38,851 bases of DNA from Agrococcus baldri (GCA_007988785.1 BJUU01000027.1:1-38851), one strand, 5' to 3'; positions 18,521 through 29,371 are shown, counted from the stretch's first letter. Numbers and translations: made by a program. The notes: a model not told the origin generated them from the sequence alone.

Positions 18521-19903
18521 ATGACACAGTCATCCGACGGCGCGGCCGTCAACGACGCGTCGAGAGACAACAGCAGGCGCGGTCTCGGCAAGGTCGTCAC
18601 CGCATCCATGGCAGGCACCGTCGTCGAGTGGTACGAGTTCTTCCTCTACGCCACCGCGTCGACGATCGTCTTCAACCTGATCATGTTCCCGCCGAGCGAC
18701 GATCCGTACGCGGCGATCATCAACGCCTTCCTGATCTACGGCGTCGGCTTCGTCGCGCGCCCGCTCGGCGGCATCGTGTTCGGCCACTTCGGCGACAAGT
18801 ACGGCCGCAAGAAGCTGCTGCAGGTCGCGATCATCCTGGTCGGCGTCGCGACGTTCCTGATGGGCTGCCTGCCCACCTTCGACGTCATCGGGTACTGGGC
18901 GCCCGCGCTGCTCGTGCTGCTCCGCTTCGCGCAGGGCTTCGCGGTCGGCGGCGAGTGGGGCGGCGGCGTGCTGCTGGTGGCAGAGCACTCCCCCAACAAG
19001 GAGCGCGGCTTCTGGGCATCGTTCCCGCAGGCGGCCGTGCCGGTCGGCAACCTGCTGGCGACGATCGTGCTGCTCATCCTGCAGTGGACGCTCTCCGACG
19101 AGCAGTTCCTCAGCTGGGGCTGGCGCATCGCCTTCTGGCTCTCGGTCGTGATCGTCGCGATCGGCTACTACATCCGCACCCGGATCGAGGATGCGCCCAT
19201 CTTCCAGGACGTCCGAGAGGAGGTCGCGCAGTCGAAGGCCCAGGGCTACGGCGTGCTCGAGGTGCTCAAGCGGTACCCCAAGGGCGTGCTGACGGCCATG
19301 GGCCTGCGCTTCGCGGAGAACATCCTCTACTACCTGGTGGTCACCTTCTCGATCACCTACCTCGGGGTCTTCCTCGAGTACGAGGTCAGCCGCATCCTCG
19401 GCCTGCTCGCGATCGCCCACGTCGCGCACATGATCTTCGTGCCGATCGTCGGGCGCTTCGTCGACACCGTGGGGCGCAAGCCGATGTACATCGCGGGCGC
19501 GATCCTGGGCGCGTCGTGGGGCTTCCTCGCGTTCCCCATGTTCAACACCGGCAACGACGCGGTGATCCTGCTCGGCATCATCATCGGGCTCGCGTTCCAC
19601 GCGCTGATGTACGCCGGGCAGCCGGCGATCATGGCCGAGATCTTCCCGACGCGCATGCGCTACTCGGGGGTCTCGCTCGGCTACCAGGTCACGTCGATCG
19701 TGGCCGGCTCGCTCGCGCCCGTCATCGCGACGGCGCTGCTGCGCGAGTACGAGAGCCACATCCCCGTCGCCCTCTATCTGCTGGCCGCCTGCATCATCAC
19801 CCTGATCGCAGCCCTCGCGCTCAGGGAGACGAAGGGCATCTCGCTGCACGACGTCGACGATGAGGACCGTCGCCGCCTGCTGGAGGAGAAGGGCACCGTC
19901 TGA
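18521..19903 (+). CDS. MHS-family metabolite:H+ symporter
   Basis: A 460-residue major-facilitator protein with about 12 membrane spans. The metabolite:H+ symporter (MHS) subfamily is indicated by TVVEWYEFFLYATAS in the first span, ARPLGGIVFGHFGDKYGRKK in the loop between spans 2 and 3, and RFAQGFAVGGEWGGG in span 4. Known members carry shikimate, alpha-ketoglutarate, proline/betaine, citrate or aromatic acids. The substrate here cannot be read from sequence. AGGAGG lies 5 nt before the ATG. A strong hairpin ends the gene, and a 3-hydroxyisobutyrate-dehydrogenase-like gene begins about 105 bp downstream, so a branched or hydroxylated organic acid is a reasonable guess. Confidence 0.9.
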   Translation: MTQSSDGAAVNDASRDNSRRGLGKVVTASMAGTVVEWYEFFLYATASTIVFNLIMFPPSDDPYAAIINAFLIYGVGFVARPLGGIVFGHFGDKYGRKKLLQVAIILVGVATFLMGCLPTFDVIGYWAPALLVLLRFAQGFAVGGEWGGGVLLVAEHSPNKERGFWASFPQAAVPVGNLLATIVLLILQWTLSDEQFLSWGWRIAFWLSVVIVAIGYYIRTRIEDAPIFQDVREEVAQSKAQGYGVLEVLKRYPKGVLTAMGLRFAENILYYLVVTFSITYLGVFLEYEVSRILGLLAIAHVAHMIFVPIVGRFVDTVGRKPMYIAGAILGASWGFLAFPMFNTGNDAVILLGIIIGLAFHALMYAGQPAIMAEIFPTRMRYSGVSLGYQVTSIVAGSLAPVIATALLREYESHIPVALYLLAACIITLIAALALRETKGISLHDVDDEDRRRLLEEKGTV

Positions 19904-19923
19904 TCACCGATCGGCGACCGCGA

Positions 19924-19963
19924 CCGGGGCGGGCGGCAGGGGCTTCCCTGCCGCCCGCCCCGG
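19924..19963 (+). terminator. 18-bp perfect hairpin after MHS symporter gene
   Basis: A perfect 18-bp stem (19924-19941 with 19946-19963) with a 4-nt GCTT loop, 20 nt after the stop. It is almost pure G/C and has no U-tract. It is the most stable hairpin I noticed in the window. Confidence 0.8.
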
Positions 19964-19974
19964 CGCTCACGGGA

Positions 19975-19980
19975 TAGCGT
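19975..19980 (+). promoter_or_regulatory. putative -10 element of dehydrogenase pair
   Basis: TAGCGT lies 12 nt after the terminator hairpin and 29 nt before the ATG at 20010, allowing a leader of about 23 nt with the GGAAGGAA ribosome-binding site. Confidence 0.4.
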
Positions 19981-20009
19981 TGGAGCACCACCTCGGGAAG
20001 GAATCGACG

Positions 20010-20924
20010 ATGACGTCAATCGCATGGATCGGGCTCGGCAACATGGGCAGCCGGATGTCCGCCCACCTCGTCAGCGCAGGCCACGACGTGCGCGGCTACG
20101 ACGTGGTGGACGCGCTGCGCGAAGGGGCCGCGGAGCACGGCGTCACGGCCGTGGGCTCGATCGGCGAGGCGGTGGACGGCGCGGAGGTCGTGATCCTCAG
20201 CCTGCCGAAGGGCGAGCACGTGCGCGCCGTGCTGGCAGAGGCCGACGGCGTCTTCGACCACGCCGCGCCCGGCACGCTCATCCTCGACACCTCGACGGTC
20301 GACCTCGACACCTCGCGCTGGTGCCACGGCGAGGCCGGCTCGCGGGGCTTCCGCTTCGTCGACTCGCCCGTCTCCGGCGGCACGCAGGGCGCCGAGGCGG
20401 GCACGCTCGCGTTCATGCTCGGCGGCGACGCGGCCGACGTCGCCGACGCGAAGGAGATCGTCACGCCGATGGCGGGCAACGTGCTCGCAGTCGGCGAGGC
20501 CACCCACGGCATCGCCGCGAAGCTCGTCAACAACATGATGCTCGGCGTCTCGATCCTGGCGATGAGCGAGGGCTCGCAGCTCGCCCAGCAGCTCGGCCTC
20601 GACCCGCAGGCGTTCTTCGAGGTCGCCAGGGTCTCCTCCGGCGACTCGTGGGCGCTGCGCACCTGGTACCCGGTGCCGGGCGTCGTGCCGGGCGCCGCGG
20701 CCAACTTCAACTTCGACGCCTCGTTCTCGGCGATGCTCGCCCACAAGGACGTCACGCTCGCGGTGGCGGGCGCCGAGGCCGCGGGTGTGTCGGTGCCGGC
20801 CGCGACGCTCATCCGCGACCAGCTGCAGCGCCTGCTCGACGACGGATTCGGCGGCAAGGACTGCACGCTCGTGGTGCGCGAGGCGAGCCCGGACGGCAGC
20901 GTGCTGGGCTGGGACGGGCGCTGA
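20010..20924 (+). CDS. mmsB: 3-hydroxyisobutyrate dehydrogenase-like oxidoreductase
   Basis: A 304-residue beta-hydroxyacid dehydrogenase. The NAD(P) Rossmann motif is WIGLGNMGSRM (residues 6-16), the substrate-binding signature is DSPVSGGTQGAEAGT, and the catalytic Lys171 lies in AAKLVNN. VPGVVPGAAANFN and FSAMLAHKDVTLA follow the pattern of 3-hydroxyisobutyrate dehydrogenases (valine catabolism) rather than tartronate-semialdehyde reductases. The identity of the hydroxyacid is still inferred. The ATG at 20010 follows GGAAGGAA by 6-7 nt; the longer open frame starts inside the symporter gene. Its stop overlaps the alcohol dehydrogenase ATG by one base (TGATG). Confidence 0.85.
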   Translation: MTSIAWIGLGNMGSRMSAHLVSAGHDVRGYDVVDALREGAAEHGVTAVGSIGEAVDGAEVVILSLPKGEHVRAVLAEADGVFDHAAPGTLILDTSTVDLDTSRWCHGEAGSRGFRFVDSPVSGGTQGAEAGTLAFMLGGDAADVADAKEIVTPMAGNVLAVGEATHGIAAKLVNNMMLGVSILAMSEGSQLAQQLGLDPQAFFEVARVSSGDSWALRTWYPVPGVVPGAAANFNFDASFSAMLAHKDVTLAVAGAEAAGVSVPAATLIRDQLQRLLDDGFGGKDCTLVVREASPDGSVLGWDGR

Positions 20925-22027
20925 TGCGCATCCGGGGCGCGGTGCTGCGCGCGATCGGCGCCGAGCGCCCCTTCGCGCGGTCGCAGCCGCTCGAGCTGGT
21001 CGAGCTCGAGCTCGACGAGCCCGGCCCCGGTGAGCTGCGCATCCGCATCGAGGCAGCAGGACTGTGCCACAGCGACCTCTCGGTCGTCGACGGCGCCCGA
21101 CCGCGCCCGATGCCGATGCTGCTGGGCCACGAGGCGGCCGGCATCGTCGAGGCGGTCGGCGAGGGCGTCGACGACGTCGCCGTCGGCACGCGCGTCGTCA
21201 CGACCTTCCTGCCCCGCTGCGGCGAGTGCGACGCATGCGCCACCGACGGCCGCCTGCCGTGCGAGCGCGGCAGCGCCTCGAACGCCGAGGGCGAGCTGCT
21301 CGGCGGCGGGCGGCGGCTGCGCGAGGGCGAGCACGAGGTGCACCACCATCTGGGCGTCTCGGCGTTCGCGACGCACGCGGTGCTCGACCGCCGCTCGGTC
21401 GTGCCGGTCGGCGACGACGTGCCGCCGCAGGTCGCCGCCGTGCTCGGCTGCGCCATGCTCACGGGCGGCGGCGCCGTCATCAACGCGGGCAAGCCGGTCG
21501 AGGGCGACGACATCGTGATCGTCGGGCTCGGCGGCGTCGGCATGGCCGCGCTGCTGGCCGCCGCGTCGCTCGGGCTCGGCAGGGTGATCGGGGTGGATGC
21601 GGTGCCCGCGAAGCTCGAGCGCGCGCTCGAGCTCGGTGCGGATCTCGCGCTCTCCCCCGACGACGCGGTCGCACAGGGGCTGCGCGCGCCGCTCGTGATC
21701 GAGGCCGCGGGCCATCCGAGGGCCTTCGAGACGGCCTTCGCCCTCACCGCGCCCGGCGGGACCACCGTGACCGTCGGGCTGCCGCATCCGGACGCCCGCT
21801 CGTCGCTGTCGCCGCTCGCGTTCACGGCCGAGGCGCGCACGGTGATCGGCTCGTACCTCGGCTCGGCGGTGCCCTCGCGCGACATCCCGCGCTACGAGCA
21901 GCTGTGGCGCGAGGGGAAGCTGCCGGTCGAAGCGCTGATCACGAGCGAGATCGGGCTGGAGGACCTGAACGAGGCGCTCGACACGCTCGCCGACGGCAGG
22001 GCGATCCGGCAGGTCGTCAGGCTCTGA
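20924..22027 (+). CDS. zinc-dependent medium-chain alcohol dehydrogenase
   Basis: A 367-residue MDR-family dehydrogenase oxidising an alcohol to an aldehyde or ketone with NAD(P). Catalytic-zinc ligands Cys48 (GLCHSD), His69/Glu70 (GHE) and Cys176 (GCAM) are all present. The structural zinc site has four cysteines (99, 102, 105 and 113, in CGECDACATDGRLPC). The cofactor motif is GLGGVGMAA. The overall layout resembles the class III/formaldehyde dehydrogenase branch, but the substrate is unknown. One-base overlap with the upstream 3-hydroxyisobutyrate-dehydrogenase-like gene shows that both are translated together, suggesting consecutive steps on one alcohol/hydroxyacid substrate. Converges with the lipoprotein gene 27 bp downstream. 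Confidence 0.9.
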   Translation: MRIRGAVLRAIGAERPFARSQPLELVELELDEPGPGELRIRIEAAGLCHSDLSVVDGARPRPMPMLLGHEAAGIVEAVGEGVDDVAVGTRVVTTFLPRCGECDACATDGRLPCERGSASNAEGELLGGGRRLREGEHEVHHHLGVSAFATHAVLDRRSVVPVGDDVPPQVAAVLGCAMLTGGGAVINAGKPVEGDDIVIVGLGGVGMAALLAAASLGLGRVIGVDAVPAKLERALELGADLALSPDDAVAQGLRAPLVIEAAGHPRAFETAFALTAPGGTTVTVGLPHPDARSSLSPLAFTAEARTVIGSYLGSAVPSRDIPRYEQLWREGKLPVEALITSEIGLEDLNEALDTLADGRAIRQVVRL

Positions 22028-22054
22028 CCGCGGCGCGCGCCGGCCGGGGCCGCG

Positions 22055-22471
22055 TCACGGCTGCGGCAGCTGCGTGAAGTCGCAGTTCGTGCCCCAGGGC
22101 GCTGCGACGAACGCTTCGACCTCCTCCGGCGGCAGCGCCATCAGCAGGATCGACGGCACGGCACCGGCCGAGCCGCAGGTCGACACCACGACCCAGTCGG
22201 CGTGCTCGGCGCCGGGCGACGGGATCGGCGTCGCGGCAGGCTCTGCTCCCGTCGTCGCCTCGCGCGCGTCGAGCACCCCGATGGTGCCCGCAGGCGACAG
22301 GCGCAGCGCCTCCTCGACGGTCGCGCGATCCGGAGCCTCGAGCTCGACCTGCTCCATGACCTGCTCGATCTGCATCGAGTCGAGCGCGACCGGGCCGCTC
22401 GCGCAGCCCGCGAGCACCGCGGAGAGCGCGGCAGCCGGCAGCAGGCCCGCCGCGCGGTGGTTTCGTGCCAT
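22055..22471 (-). CDS. small secreted lipoprotein of unknown function
   Basis: A 138-residue putative lipoprotein. A short positive N-terminus (MARNHRAAG) is followed by a hydrophobic stretch and the lipobox LAGC, with Cys23 as the acylation site. Two further cysteines (in STCGSAG and TNCDFTQ) could form a disulfide outside the cell. No known domain is recognised. The frame allows a start 13 codons earlier. The ATG at 22471 is preferred because GGAGG lies 6 nt upstream and it gives a proper signal peptide. It follows the alkaline-phosphatase-like gene on the same strand, about 50 bp downstream, and may share its transcript. Confidence 0.8.
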   Translation of the reverse strand: MARNHRAAGLLPAAALSAVLAGCASGPVALDSMQIEQVMEQVELEAPDRATVEEALRLSPAGTIGVLDAREATTGAEPAATPIPSPGAEHADWVVVSTCGSAGAVPSILLMALPPEEVEAFVAAPWGTNCDFTQLPQP

Positions 22472-22522
22472 CGTCCGCCTCCGTCCCGGCGCCGTCGCCG
22501 CTGCTCGCATGCTAGAGGAGTC

Positions 22523-23605
22523 TCATGCGAAGGCGCCGAAGCGGCGCAGCGGCACGCGCAGCTCGTCGGGCGTGAGCGAGCCGTGCTGGCCGATCATGCC
22601 TCGGCCCGGGTCGAGCTCGTCCACGTAGATCGCGCGCCGGCCGCGGGCCGCGACGAAGACGTCGCCCATGCGCGGCTCGACCTGCTCGTGCACCGCGCCG
22701 AACCAGCCGCTGGCGATCACCTCGGCACGCGTCGCCACCCACGCCGCATCCCCGAGCCAGGCGCGCCACGGCTCGGCCAGCGCATCCGCCGTCATTCCCT
22801 CGACCGCGTGCAGCTGCAGGCAGCGCGGCTCGCCCGCCACGTGCGCGACCGGCTCGAGCAGCTCGGCCGGGGCGATGAGGTGACCGGATGCGTCGACGTC
22901 GACCATGCCGTGATCGGCGGTGACGACGAGGCCCGTCTCGGCCGGCAGCGACGCTGCGAGGTCGCGCACGTGGCCGTCGAGCTGCTCGAGCGCGTCGATC
23001 CAGCGCTCGCCCTGCCAGCCGTGCTCGTGGCCGATGCGGTCGAGCTCCGGCACGTACAGGTAGCAGAGGGTGCGCTCGCGCGCGGCCTGCTCGGCGAGCG
23101 CGAAGCGGTCGGCCATGGCGTGGCCGCCGCGGAACTCCGCGCCCCGCAGCACGGCGCCCGTGAAGCCGGATGCCGCGTGCTTCGGCTCGCCGATCACCAC
23201 GGCCGGCTGCTGCTCGAACAGGGTCGGCAGCCGCTGGTGGGTCACCGGATCCATCGCCCCGCCCCAGTCGCGCAGCTGGTTGCGCACGCCGGCGCCCGGC
23301 ACGTAGGCGTCGTAGCCGACGATGCCGTGCTCGCCGGCGAGCGCCCCGGTGGTGAGGGTGGCGAGCGCGACCGCCGTGGTGGAGGGGAAGCCCGCGTCGA
23401 GCGAGCCGCCCGGCGCCGTCGCGAGCGTGCGCGCGTGCCCCGCGCGCTGGCCGAGCTGCGCCGCGCCGAGCCCGTCGACCAGCAGCACGACGGCGCCCCG
23501 CACGCCCGGCAGGCCGAGCGCGTTCGGCGCACCGCGCATCGCGAGCGACGAGCTGCGCAGAACGTCGGCAAGGCTCCGGGATCCTGGCGCCCTCGTCGGT
23601 AGCAT
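22523..23605 (-). CDS. alkaline-phosphatase-superfamily phosphodiesterase/pyrophosphatase
   Basis: A 360-residue protein of the nucleotide pyrophosphatase/phosphodiesterase (NPP) branch of the alkaline phosphatase superfamily. The metal and nucleophile sites are recognisable: [11 protein letters not shown] (first metal Asp), [13 protein letters not shown] (nucleophilic Thr in the PSTT motif), [13 protein letters not shown] (Asp and His ligands) and [12 protein letters not shown] (DHG ligands). It should hydrolyse a phosphodiester or pyrophosphate; the substrate is unknown. There is no signal peptide, so it is probably cytoplasmic. The ATG at 23605 lies 6 nt after a minus-strand TAGGCT -10 hexamer, without a ribosome-binding site, and only 11 bp from the divergent parC ATG. 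Confidence 0.88.
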   Translation of the reverse strand: MLPTRAPGSRSLADVLRSSSLAMRGAPNALGLPGVRGAVVLLVDGLGAAQLGQRAGHARTLATAPGGSLDAGFPSTTAVALATLTTGALAGEHGIVGYDAYVPGAGVRNQLRDWGGAMDPVTHQRLPTLFEQQPAVVIGEPKHAASGFTGAVLRGAEFRGGHAMADRFALAEQAARERTLCYLYVPELDRIGHEHGWQGERWIDALEQLDGHVRDLAASLPAETGLVVTADHGMVDVDASGHLIAPAELLEPVAHVAGEPRCLQLHAVEGMTADALAEPWRAWLGDAAWVATRAEVIASGWFGAVHEQVEPRMGDVFVAARGRRAIYVDELDPGRGMIGQHGSLTPDELRVPLRRFGAFA

Positions 23606-23617
23606 TCCGTCAGCCTA
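23600..23617. promoter_or_regulatory. interlocked divergent promoters of parC and phosphodiesterase gene
   Basis: Minus strand: TAGGCT (complement of 23612-23617) is followed by 6 nt and the ATG at 23605, a leaderless layout. Plus strand: TAGCAT (23600-23605) is followed by 11 nt and the parC ATG at 23617. Each hexamer overlaps the start codon of the opposing gene. Neither gene has a Shine-Dalgarno sequence, and the start codons are separated by 11 bp only. Confidence 0.55.
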
Positions 23618-26067
23618 TGACTGCCACACCCGCCCCACCCGCATCCGACAGCACCGCGTCCGCCGAGCGCATCGACGACGTCGACGTCGCGAGCGAGATG
23701 CAGGACTCCTTCCTCGAGTACGCCTACTCGGTCATCTACGCGCGCGCCCTCCCCGACGCGCGCGACGGGCTCAAGCCCGTGCAGCGCCGCATCCTCTTCC
23801 AGATGTCCGAGATGGGGCTGCGGCCCGAGAAGGGGCACGTGAAGAGCGCGCGCGTCGTCGGCGACGTGATGGGCAAGCTGCACCCGCACGGCGACACCGC
23901 GATCTACGACGCGCTCGTGCGCCTCGCCCAGCCGTTCAGCCTGCGGCTGCCGCTCGTCGACGGCCACGGCAACTTCGGCTCGCTCGACGACGGCCCCGCC
24001 GCCGCGCGCTACACCGAGGCGCGGCTCGCCGCGGCCGGCCTGTCGCTCACCGAGGGCCTCGACGAGGACGTCGTCGACTTCGTGCCGAACTACGACAACT
24101 CCATCCAGCAGCCCGACGTGCTGCCGGCCTCCTACCCGAACCTGCTCGTCAACGGCGCGAGCGGCATCGCCGTCGGCATGGCCACCAACATGGCGCCCCA
24201 CAACCTCGTCGAGGTCGTGCAGGCGGCCAAGCACCTGCTCGCGCACCCCGACGCATCCGTCACCGAGCTCATGCGGCACGTGCCCGGCCCCGACCTGCCC
24301 GGCGGCGGCGTGATCGTCGGCCTCGAGGGCATCCGGGATGCGTACGAGACCGGCCGCGGCGCGTTCCGCACCAGGGCGCGCACGTCGATCGAGCGCGCCG
24401 GCCGCAAGACGCAGATCGTCGTCACCGAGCTGCCGTACCAGGTGGGCCCGGAGCGACTGATCGAGAAGATCAAGGACGGCGTGCAGTCGAAGAAGCTGCA
24501 GGGCCTCTCGGACGTGCAGGACTTCACCGACCGCAAGCACGGGCTGCGGCTCGTGATCGGCATCAAGACCGGCTTCGATCCCGACGCGGTGCTGCAGCAG
24601 CTCTACCGCTACACGCCCCTCGAGGACGGCTTCTCGATCAACAACGTCGCGCTCGTCGAGGGCAAGCCGGAGACGTTGGGCCTGAAGCAGCTGCTGCGCG
24701 TGTACCTCGACCACCGCGTCTCCGTGGTGCGGCGGCGCAGCGAGTTCCGGCTGGCGAAGAAGCGCGACCGCCTGCACCTGGTCGAGGGCCTGCTCATCGC
24801 CATCCTCGACATCGACGAGGTCATCCAGGTCATCCGGTCGTCGGACGACGGCGAGCAGGCGCGCACGCGGCTGCAGACCGTCTTCGACCTCTCCGAGCCG
24901 CAGGCCGAGTACATCCTCGAGCTGCGCCTGCGGCGGCTGACCAAGTTCAGCCGCATCGAGCTCGAGGCCGAGCGCGACGAGCTGAAGGCGCAGATCGCCG
25001 AGCTCGAGCGCATCCTCGGCTCGCAGGCCGCGCTGCACGAGGTGGTCGCCGAGGAGCTCGACGAGGTGGCAGAGCGCTTCGGCACCCCGCGCCGCACGCT
25101 GCTCACCGAGGCGAACGGCCAGCAGTCCACCGGTCGCGCCTCGGCCGCCAAGCTCGCCGCGAGCCTCGAGATCGCGGACGCGCCCACGCGCGTGCTGCTC
25201 TCGGCCACCGGCCGCGTGGTGCGCGTCGACGGCGACGAGCCGATCCCGGCCCCCGCGCGGCGCAGCCGCCACGACGCCATCCGCTCGGCGATCACCACGA
25301 CGACCCGCGGCGCCTTCGGCCTCGTGACGTCGACGGGTGCCGTTCTGCGTCTCACGCCCGCCGACCTGCCGAGCGTGCCCCCGGCATCCGTCGGCCTCAC
25401 GGCCGGCATCAAGGTGCGCGAGCTCGGCGCGTTCGAGCGCGGCGAGGAGACCGTGGCCCTCATCGACCTCGCGAGCGATGCCCCGTGGCTGGTCGCGACG
25501 GCGAACGGCACCGTCAAGCGCGTCGTGCCGGCAGAGCTGCGCGACCGCGACCGCGAGAGCCTCATCGCGCTCAAGCCGGGCGATCGCGTCGTCGGCGTCG
25601 CGCCCGCGCCCGACGACTCCTGGATCGTGCTCGTGACGAGCGATGCGCAGCTGCTGCGCTTCCCCGCCGCGCAGGTCAACCCGCAGGGCGCGGGCGCCGC
25701 CGGCATGAAGGGCATCGGGCTCAAGGCGGATGCCTCGGTCGCGTTCGCGGGCGCCGTCGACGAGACCGCGCAGGTCGTCACCGTGACCGCGGCGGCAGAG
25801 ACCCTCGCGGGGCTCGACGAGCCGCGCGTGAAGCTCTCGGAGCTCGCCGAGTTCCCGGCAAAGGGCCGCGGCACCGCCGGTGTGCAGGCGCACCGCCTGC
25901 TGAAGGGCGAGATCGGGCTGTCGCTCGCGTGGGTGGGCGCATCGCCGATGGCCGTCGGCGCAGACGGCTCGCAGCGGCAGCTGCCGCCGGGGGGCGCGGC
26001 GCGTGCGGGCTCCGGCGTCTCGATCGACGGCGCCATTGGGGCGATGGGCTCGCGGATCGGCGCATAG
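23617..26067 (+). CDS. parC: DNA topoisomerase IV subunit A (type IIA topoisomerase)
   Basis: An 816-residue type IIA topoisomerase A subunit; breaks and rejoins DNA to relax or decatenate chromosomes. Catalytic Tyr132 lies in ARYTEARL. The quinolone-resistance region reads [13 protein letters not shown], with Thr94 and Asp98 at the positions of E. coli GyrA Ser83 and Asp87. A coiled-coil tower follows (residues about 375-500). The C-terminal beta-propeller lacks a canonical GyrA box (QRRGGKG-like), so I call it ParC rather than GyrA. The partner B subunit lies 1 kb downstream on the opposite strand. An alternative family name is 'DNA gyrase/topoisomerase IV subunit A'. The start lacks a ribosome-binding site. 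Confidence 0.92.
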   Translation: MTATPAPPASDSTASAERIDDVDVASEMQDSFLEYAYSVIYARALPDARDGLKPVQRRILFQMSEMGLRPEKGHVKSARVVGDVMGKLHPHGDTAIYDALVRLAQPFSLRLPLVDGHGNFGSLDDGPAAARYTEARLAAAGLSLTEGLDEDVVDFVPNYDNSIQQPDVLPASYPNLLVNGASGIAVGMATNMAPHNLVEVVQAAKHLLAHPDASVTELMRHVPGPDLPGGGVIVGLEGIRDAYETGRGAFRTRARTSIERAGRKTQIVVTELPYQVGPERLIEKIKDGVQSKKLQGLSDVQDFTDRKHGLRLVIGIKTGFDPDAVLQQLYRYTPLEDGFSINNVALVEGKPETLGLKQLLRVYLDHRVSVVRRRSEFRLAKKRDRLHLVEGLLIAILDIDEVIQVIRSSDDGEQARTRLQTVFDLSEPQAEYILELRLRRLTKFSRIELEAERDELKAQIAELERILGSQAALHEVVAEELDEVAERFGTPRRTLLTEANGQQSTGRASAAKLAASLEIADAPTRVLLSATGRVVRVDGDEPIPAPARRSRHDAIRSAITTTTRGAFGLVTSTGAVLRLTPADLPSVPPASVGLTAGIKVRELGAFERGEETVALIDLASDAPWLVATANGTVKRVVPAELRDRDRESLIALKPGDRVVGVAPAPDDSWIVLVTSDAQLLRFPAAQVNPQGAGAAGMKGIGLKADASVAFAGAVDETAQVVTVTAAAETLAGLDEPRVKLSELAEFPAKGRGTAGVQAHRLLKGEIGLSLAWVGASPMAVGADGSQRQLPPGGAARAGSGVSIDGAIGAMGSRIGA

Positions 26068-26075
26068 CGAGCCGC

Positions 26076-26933
26076 ATGTTCGAGGGCTTCGAGGAGCGGC
26101 TCGTCGACGTCGGCGACGCGCGCATCTTCGCGCGCAGCGCCGGCGACGGCCCGCCGGTGCTGCTGCTGCACGGCCACCCGCGCACCTCGGCGACCTGGCA
26201 CCGGGTGGCGCCGCGGCTCGTGGACGCGGGCTTCGCGGTCGTGTGCGCCGACCTGCGGGGCTACGGCCGCTCGCGCGGTCCCGCGCCGACGGGCGACCAC
26301 GCCGCGCACAGCAAGCGCGCGGTGGCCGGCGACATGCGAGCGCTCATGGCGCGGCTCGGGCACGAGCGCTTCAGCGTCGCGGGCCACGACCGCGGCAGCT
26401 ACGTCGCGCTGCGGCTCGCGCTCGACCATCCGGAGTCGATCGCGCGCGTGGCGCTGCTCGACTGCCTCCCCATCACCGAGCACCTCGACCGCATCGACGC
26501 CGAGTTCGCGCGCCGCTGGTTCCATTGGTTCTTCTTCGCGCAGCCCGAGACGCCGGAGCGCGTCATCCTTGCCGATCCGCTCGCGTGGTACCGCGCCGAT
26601 CCGCAGGCCGCGGACCCGGCGACGCGCGAATGGGCGGCGGCGGTGCAGGACCCGGAGGTGGTGCGGGCGATGCTCGAGGACTACCGGGCCGGCCTCACGA
26701 TCGACGCCGAGCACGAGCGCGCCGATCGTGCCGCCGGCCGCACGCTCACGATGCCCGCCCTCGTGCTGTGGTCGCTGCGGGACGACCTCGAGCAGCTGCA
26801 CGGCGACCCGCTGGAGATCTGGCGCGCGTGGGCGGACGATGTGCGCGGGCACGGCATCGACTCCGGCCACCACATGGCCGAGGAGGCGCCAGAGGCGCTC
26901 GACGCGGCGCTCGCGAGCTTCTTCGGCGCCTGA
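26076..26933 (+). CDS. haloacetate dehalogenase-like alpha/beta hydrolase
   Basis: A 285-residue alpha/beta hydrolase most similar to fluoroacetate/haloacetate dehalogenases and epoxide hydrolases. The nucleophile is Asp105 in AGHDRGS, not Ser. The oxyanion motif HGHPRT lies near residue 32. His150-Trp151 in WFHWFFFAQPE matches the halide pocket, a Tyr lies in EDYRAGLTID (203), and the general base is His265 in SGHHMAEE. The first substrate-binding Arg is kept (106), but the second, three residues later in true fluoroacetate dehalogenases, is Tyr109. Haloacetate may therefore not be the real substrate. It starts 8 bp after parC and probably shares its transcript. Confidence 0.85.
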   Translation: MFEGFEERLVDVGDARIFARSAGDGPPVLLLHGHPRTSATWHRVAPRLVDAGFAVVCADLRGYGRSRGPAPTGDHAAHSKRAVAGDMRALMARLGHERFSVAGHDRGSYVALRLALDHPESIARVALLDCLPITEHLDRIDAEFARRWFHWFFFAQPETPERVILADPLAWYRADPQAADPATREWAAAVQDPEVVRAMLEDYRAGLTIDAEHERADRAAGRTLTMPALVLWSLRDDLEQLHGDPLEIWRAWADDVRGHGIDSGHHMAEEAPEALDAALASFFGA

Positions 26934-26943
26934 GGCGGAACGC

Positions 26944-27075
26944 GAGCTTCCCGAGACCGGACGTTTCCGCCCGAGATCGCACCATCTGGGGAAGCTCGGC
27001 GGGCATGGCTCGCGCGAGCTTCCCCGAATCGTGCGGTTCGCTTGGCGAACGCTCGATCTGGGGAAGCTCGGCGGG
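26944..27075. repeat. duplicated inverted-repeat (REP-like) element between convergent genes
   Basis: Four related arms alternate in orientation: GAGCTTCCC (26944-26952), GGGAAGCTC (26989-26997), GAGCTTCCCC (27016-27025) and GGGGAAGCTC (27060-27069). An identical 20-mer (ATCTGGGGAAGCTCGGCGGG) occurs at 26984-27003 and 27056-27075, 72 bp apart, so the whole unit is duplicated. Inside the second unit GTTCGC-TTG-GCGAAC (27036-27050) forms an extra hairpin. The element fills the space between the ends of the hydrolase gene and parE. It may act as a bidirectional terminator or belong to a dispersed REP family. Confidence 0.75.
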
Positions 27076-27090
27076 GGCGCGCAGCGCGAG

Positions 27091-27110
27091 GCGCTCAGGC
27101 GTCGATGCGC

Positions 27111-27122
<12 letters not shown>
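27091..27122. repeat. 16-bp tandem duplication at the parE 3' end
   Basis: GCGCTCAGGCGTCGAT occurs twice in direct succession (27091-27106 and 27107-27122) and begins a third time. The inner copy carries the last codons and stop of parE. The outer copy repeats those codons and a second stop codon downstream. Confidence 0.8.
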
Positions 27123-29204
<2,082 letters not shown>

Positions 29205-29256
29205 CGTCGTGTGTGACGCGCCCGGCGTGCGAGGTGCGTCGACGAGCGCGCCCGCC

Positions 29257-29262
29257 AGCCTA
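29257..29262 (-). promoter_or_regulatory. putative -10 element of parE
   Basis: TAGGCT on the minus strand, 52 nt before the parE ATG; the leader would be about 46 nt. The same hexamer occurs at five likely promoters in this window. Its position rules out a start at the far upstream Met of the open frame. Confidence 0.45.
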
Positions 29263-29337
29263 TGGCCGTCCCGGCCCGCTGCCGCGCAGGCCACGCGGCG
29301 CGCTGGCCGGTTGCGCCGCTGGCGAACCGCCCGCCGA

Positions 29338-29371
29338 TTGACGGGCAACGATCGCACGGGCGTGCGACGAT
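29338..29371 (+). promoter_or_regulatory. possible promoter of DUF7455 gene
   Basis: TTGACG (29338-29343) is a good -35, and TGC-GACGAT (29363-29371) is an extended -10. The 22-bp spacing is too long for a classical SigA promoter. Either element alone may be used. Confidence 0.25.

Noticed and set aside
23617-26067. Calling the A subunit gyrA
   Set aside because: The C-terminal domain lacks a recognisable GyrA box, and the lone partner gene on the other strand has the ParE-type EGDSALGTAK. gyrA and gyrB normally lie together near dnaA.
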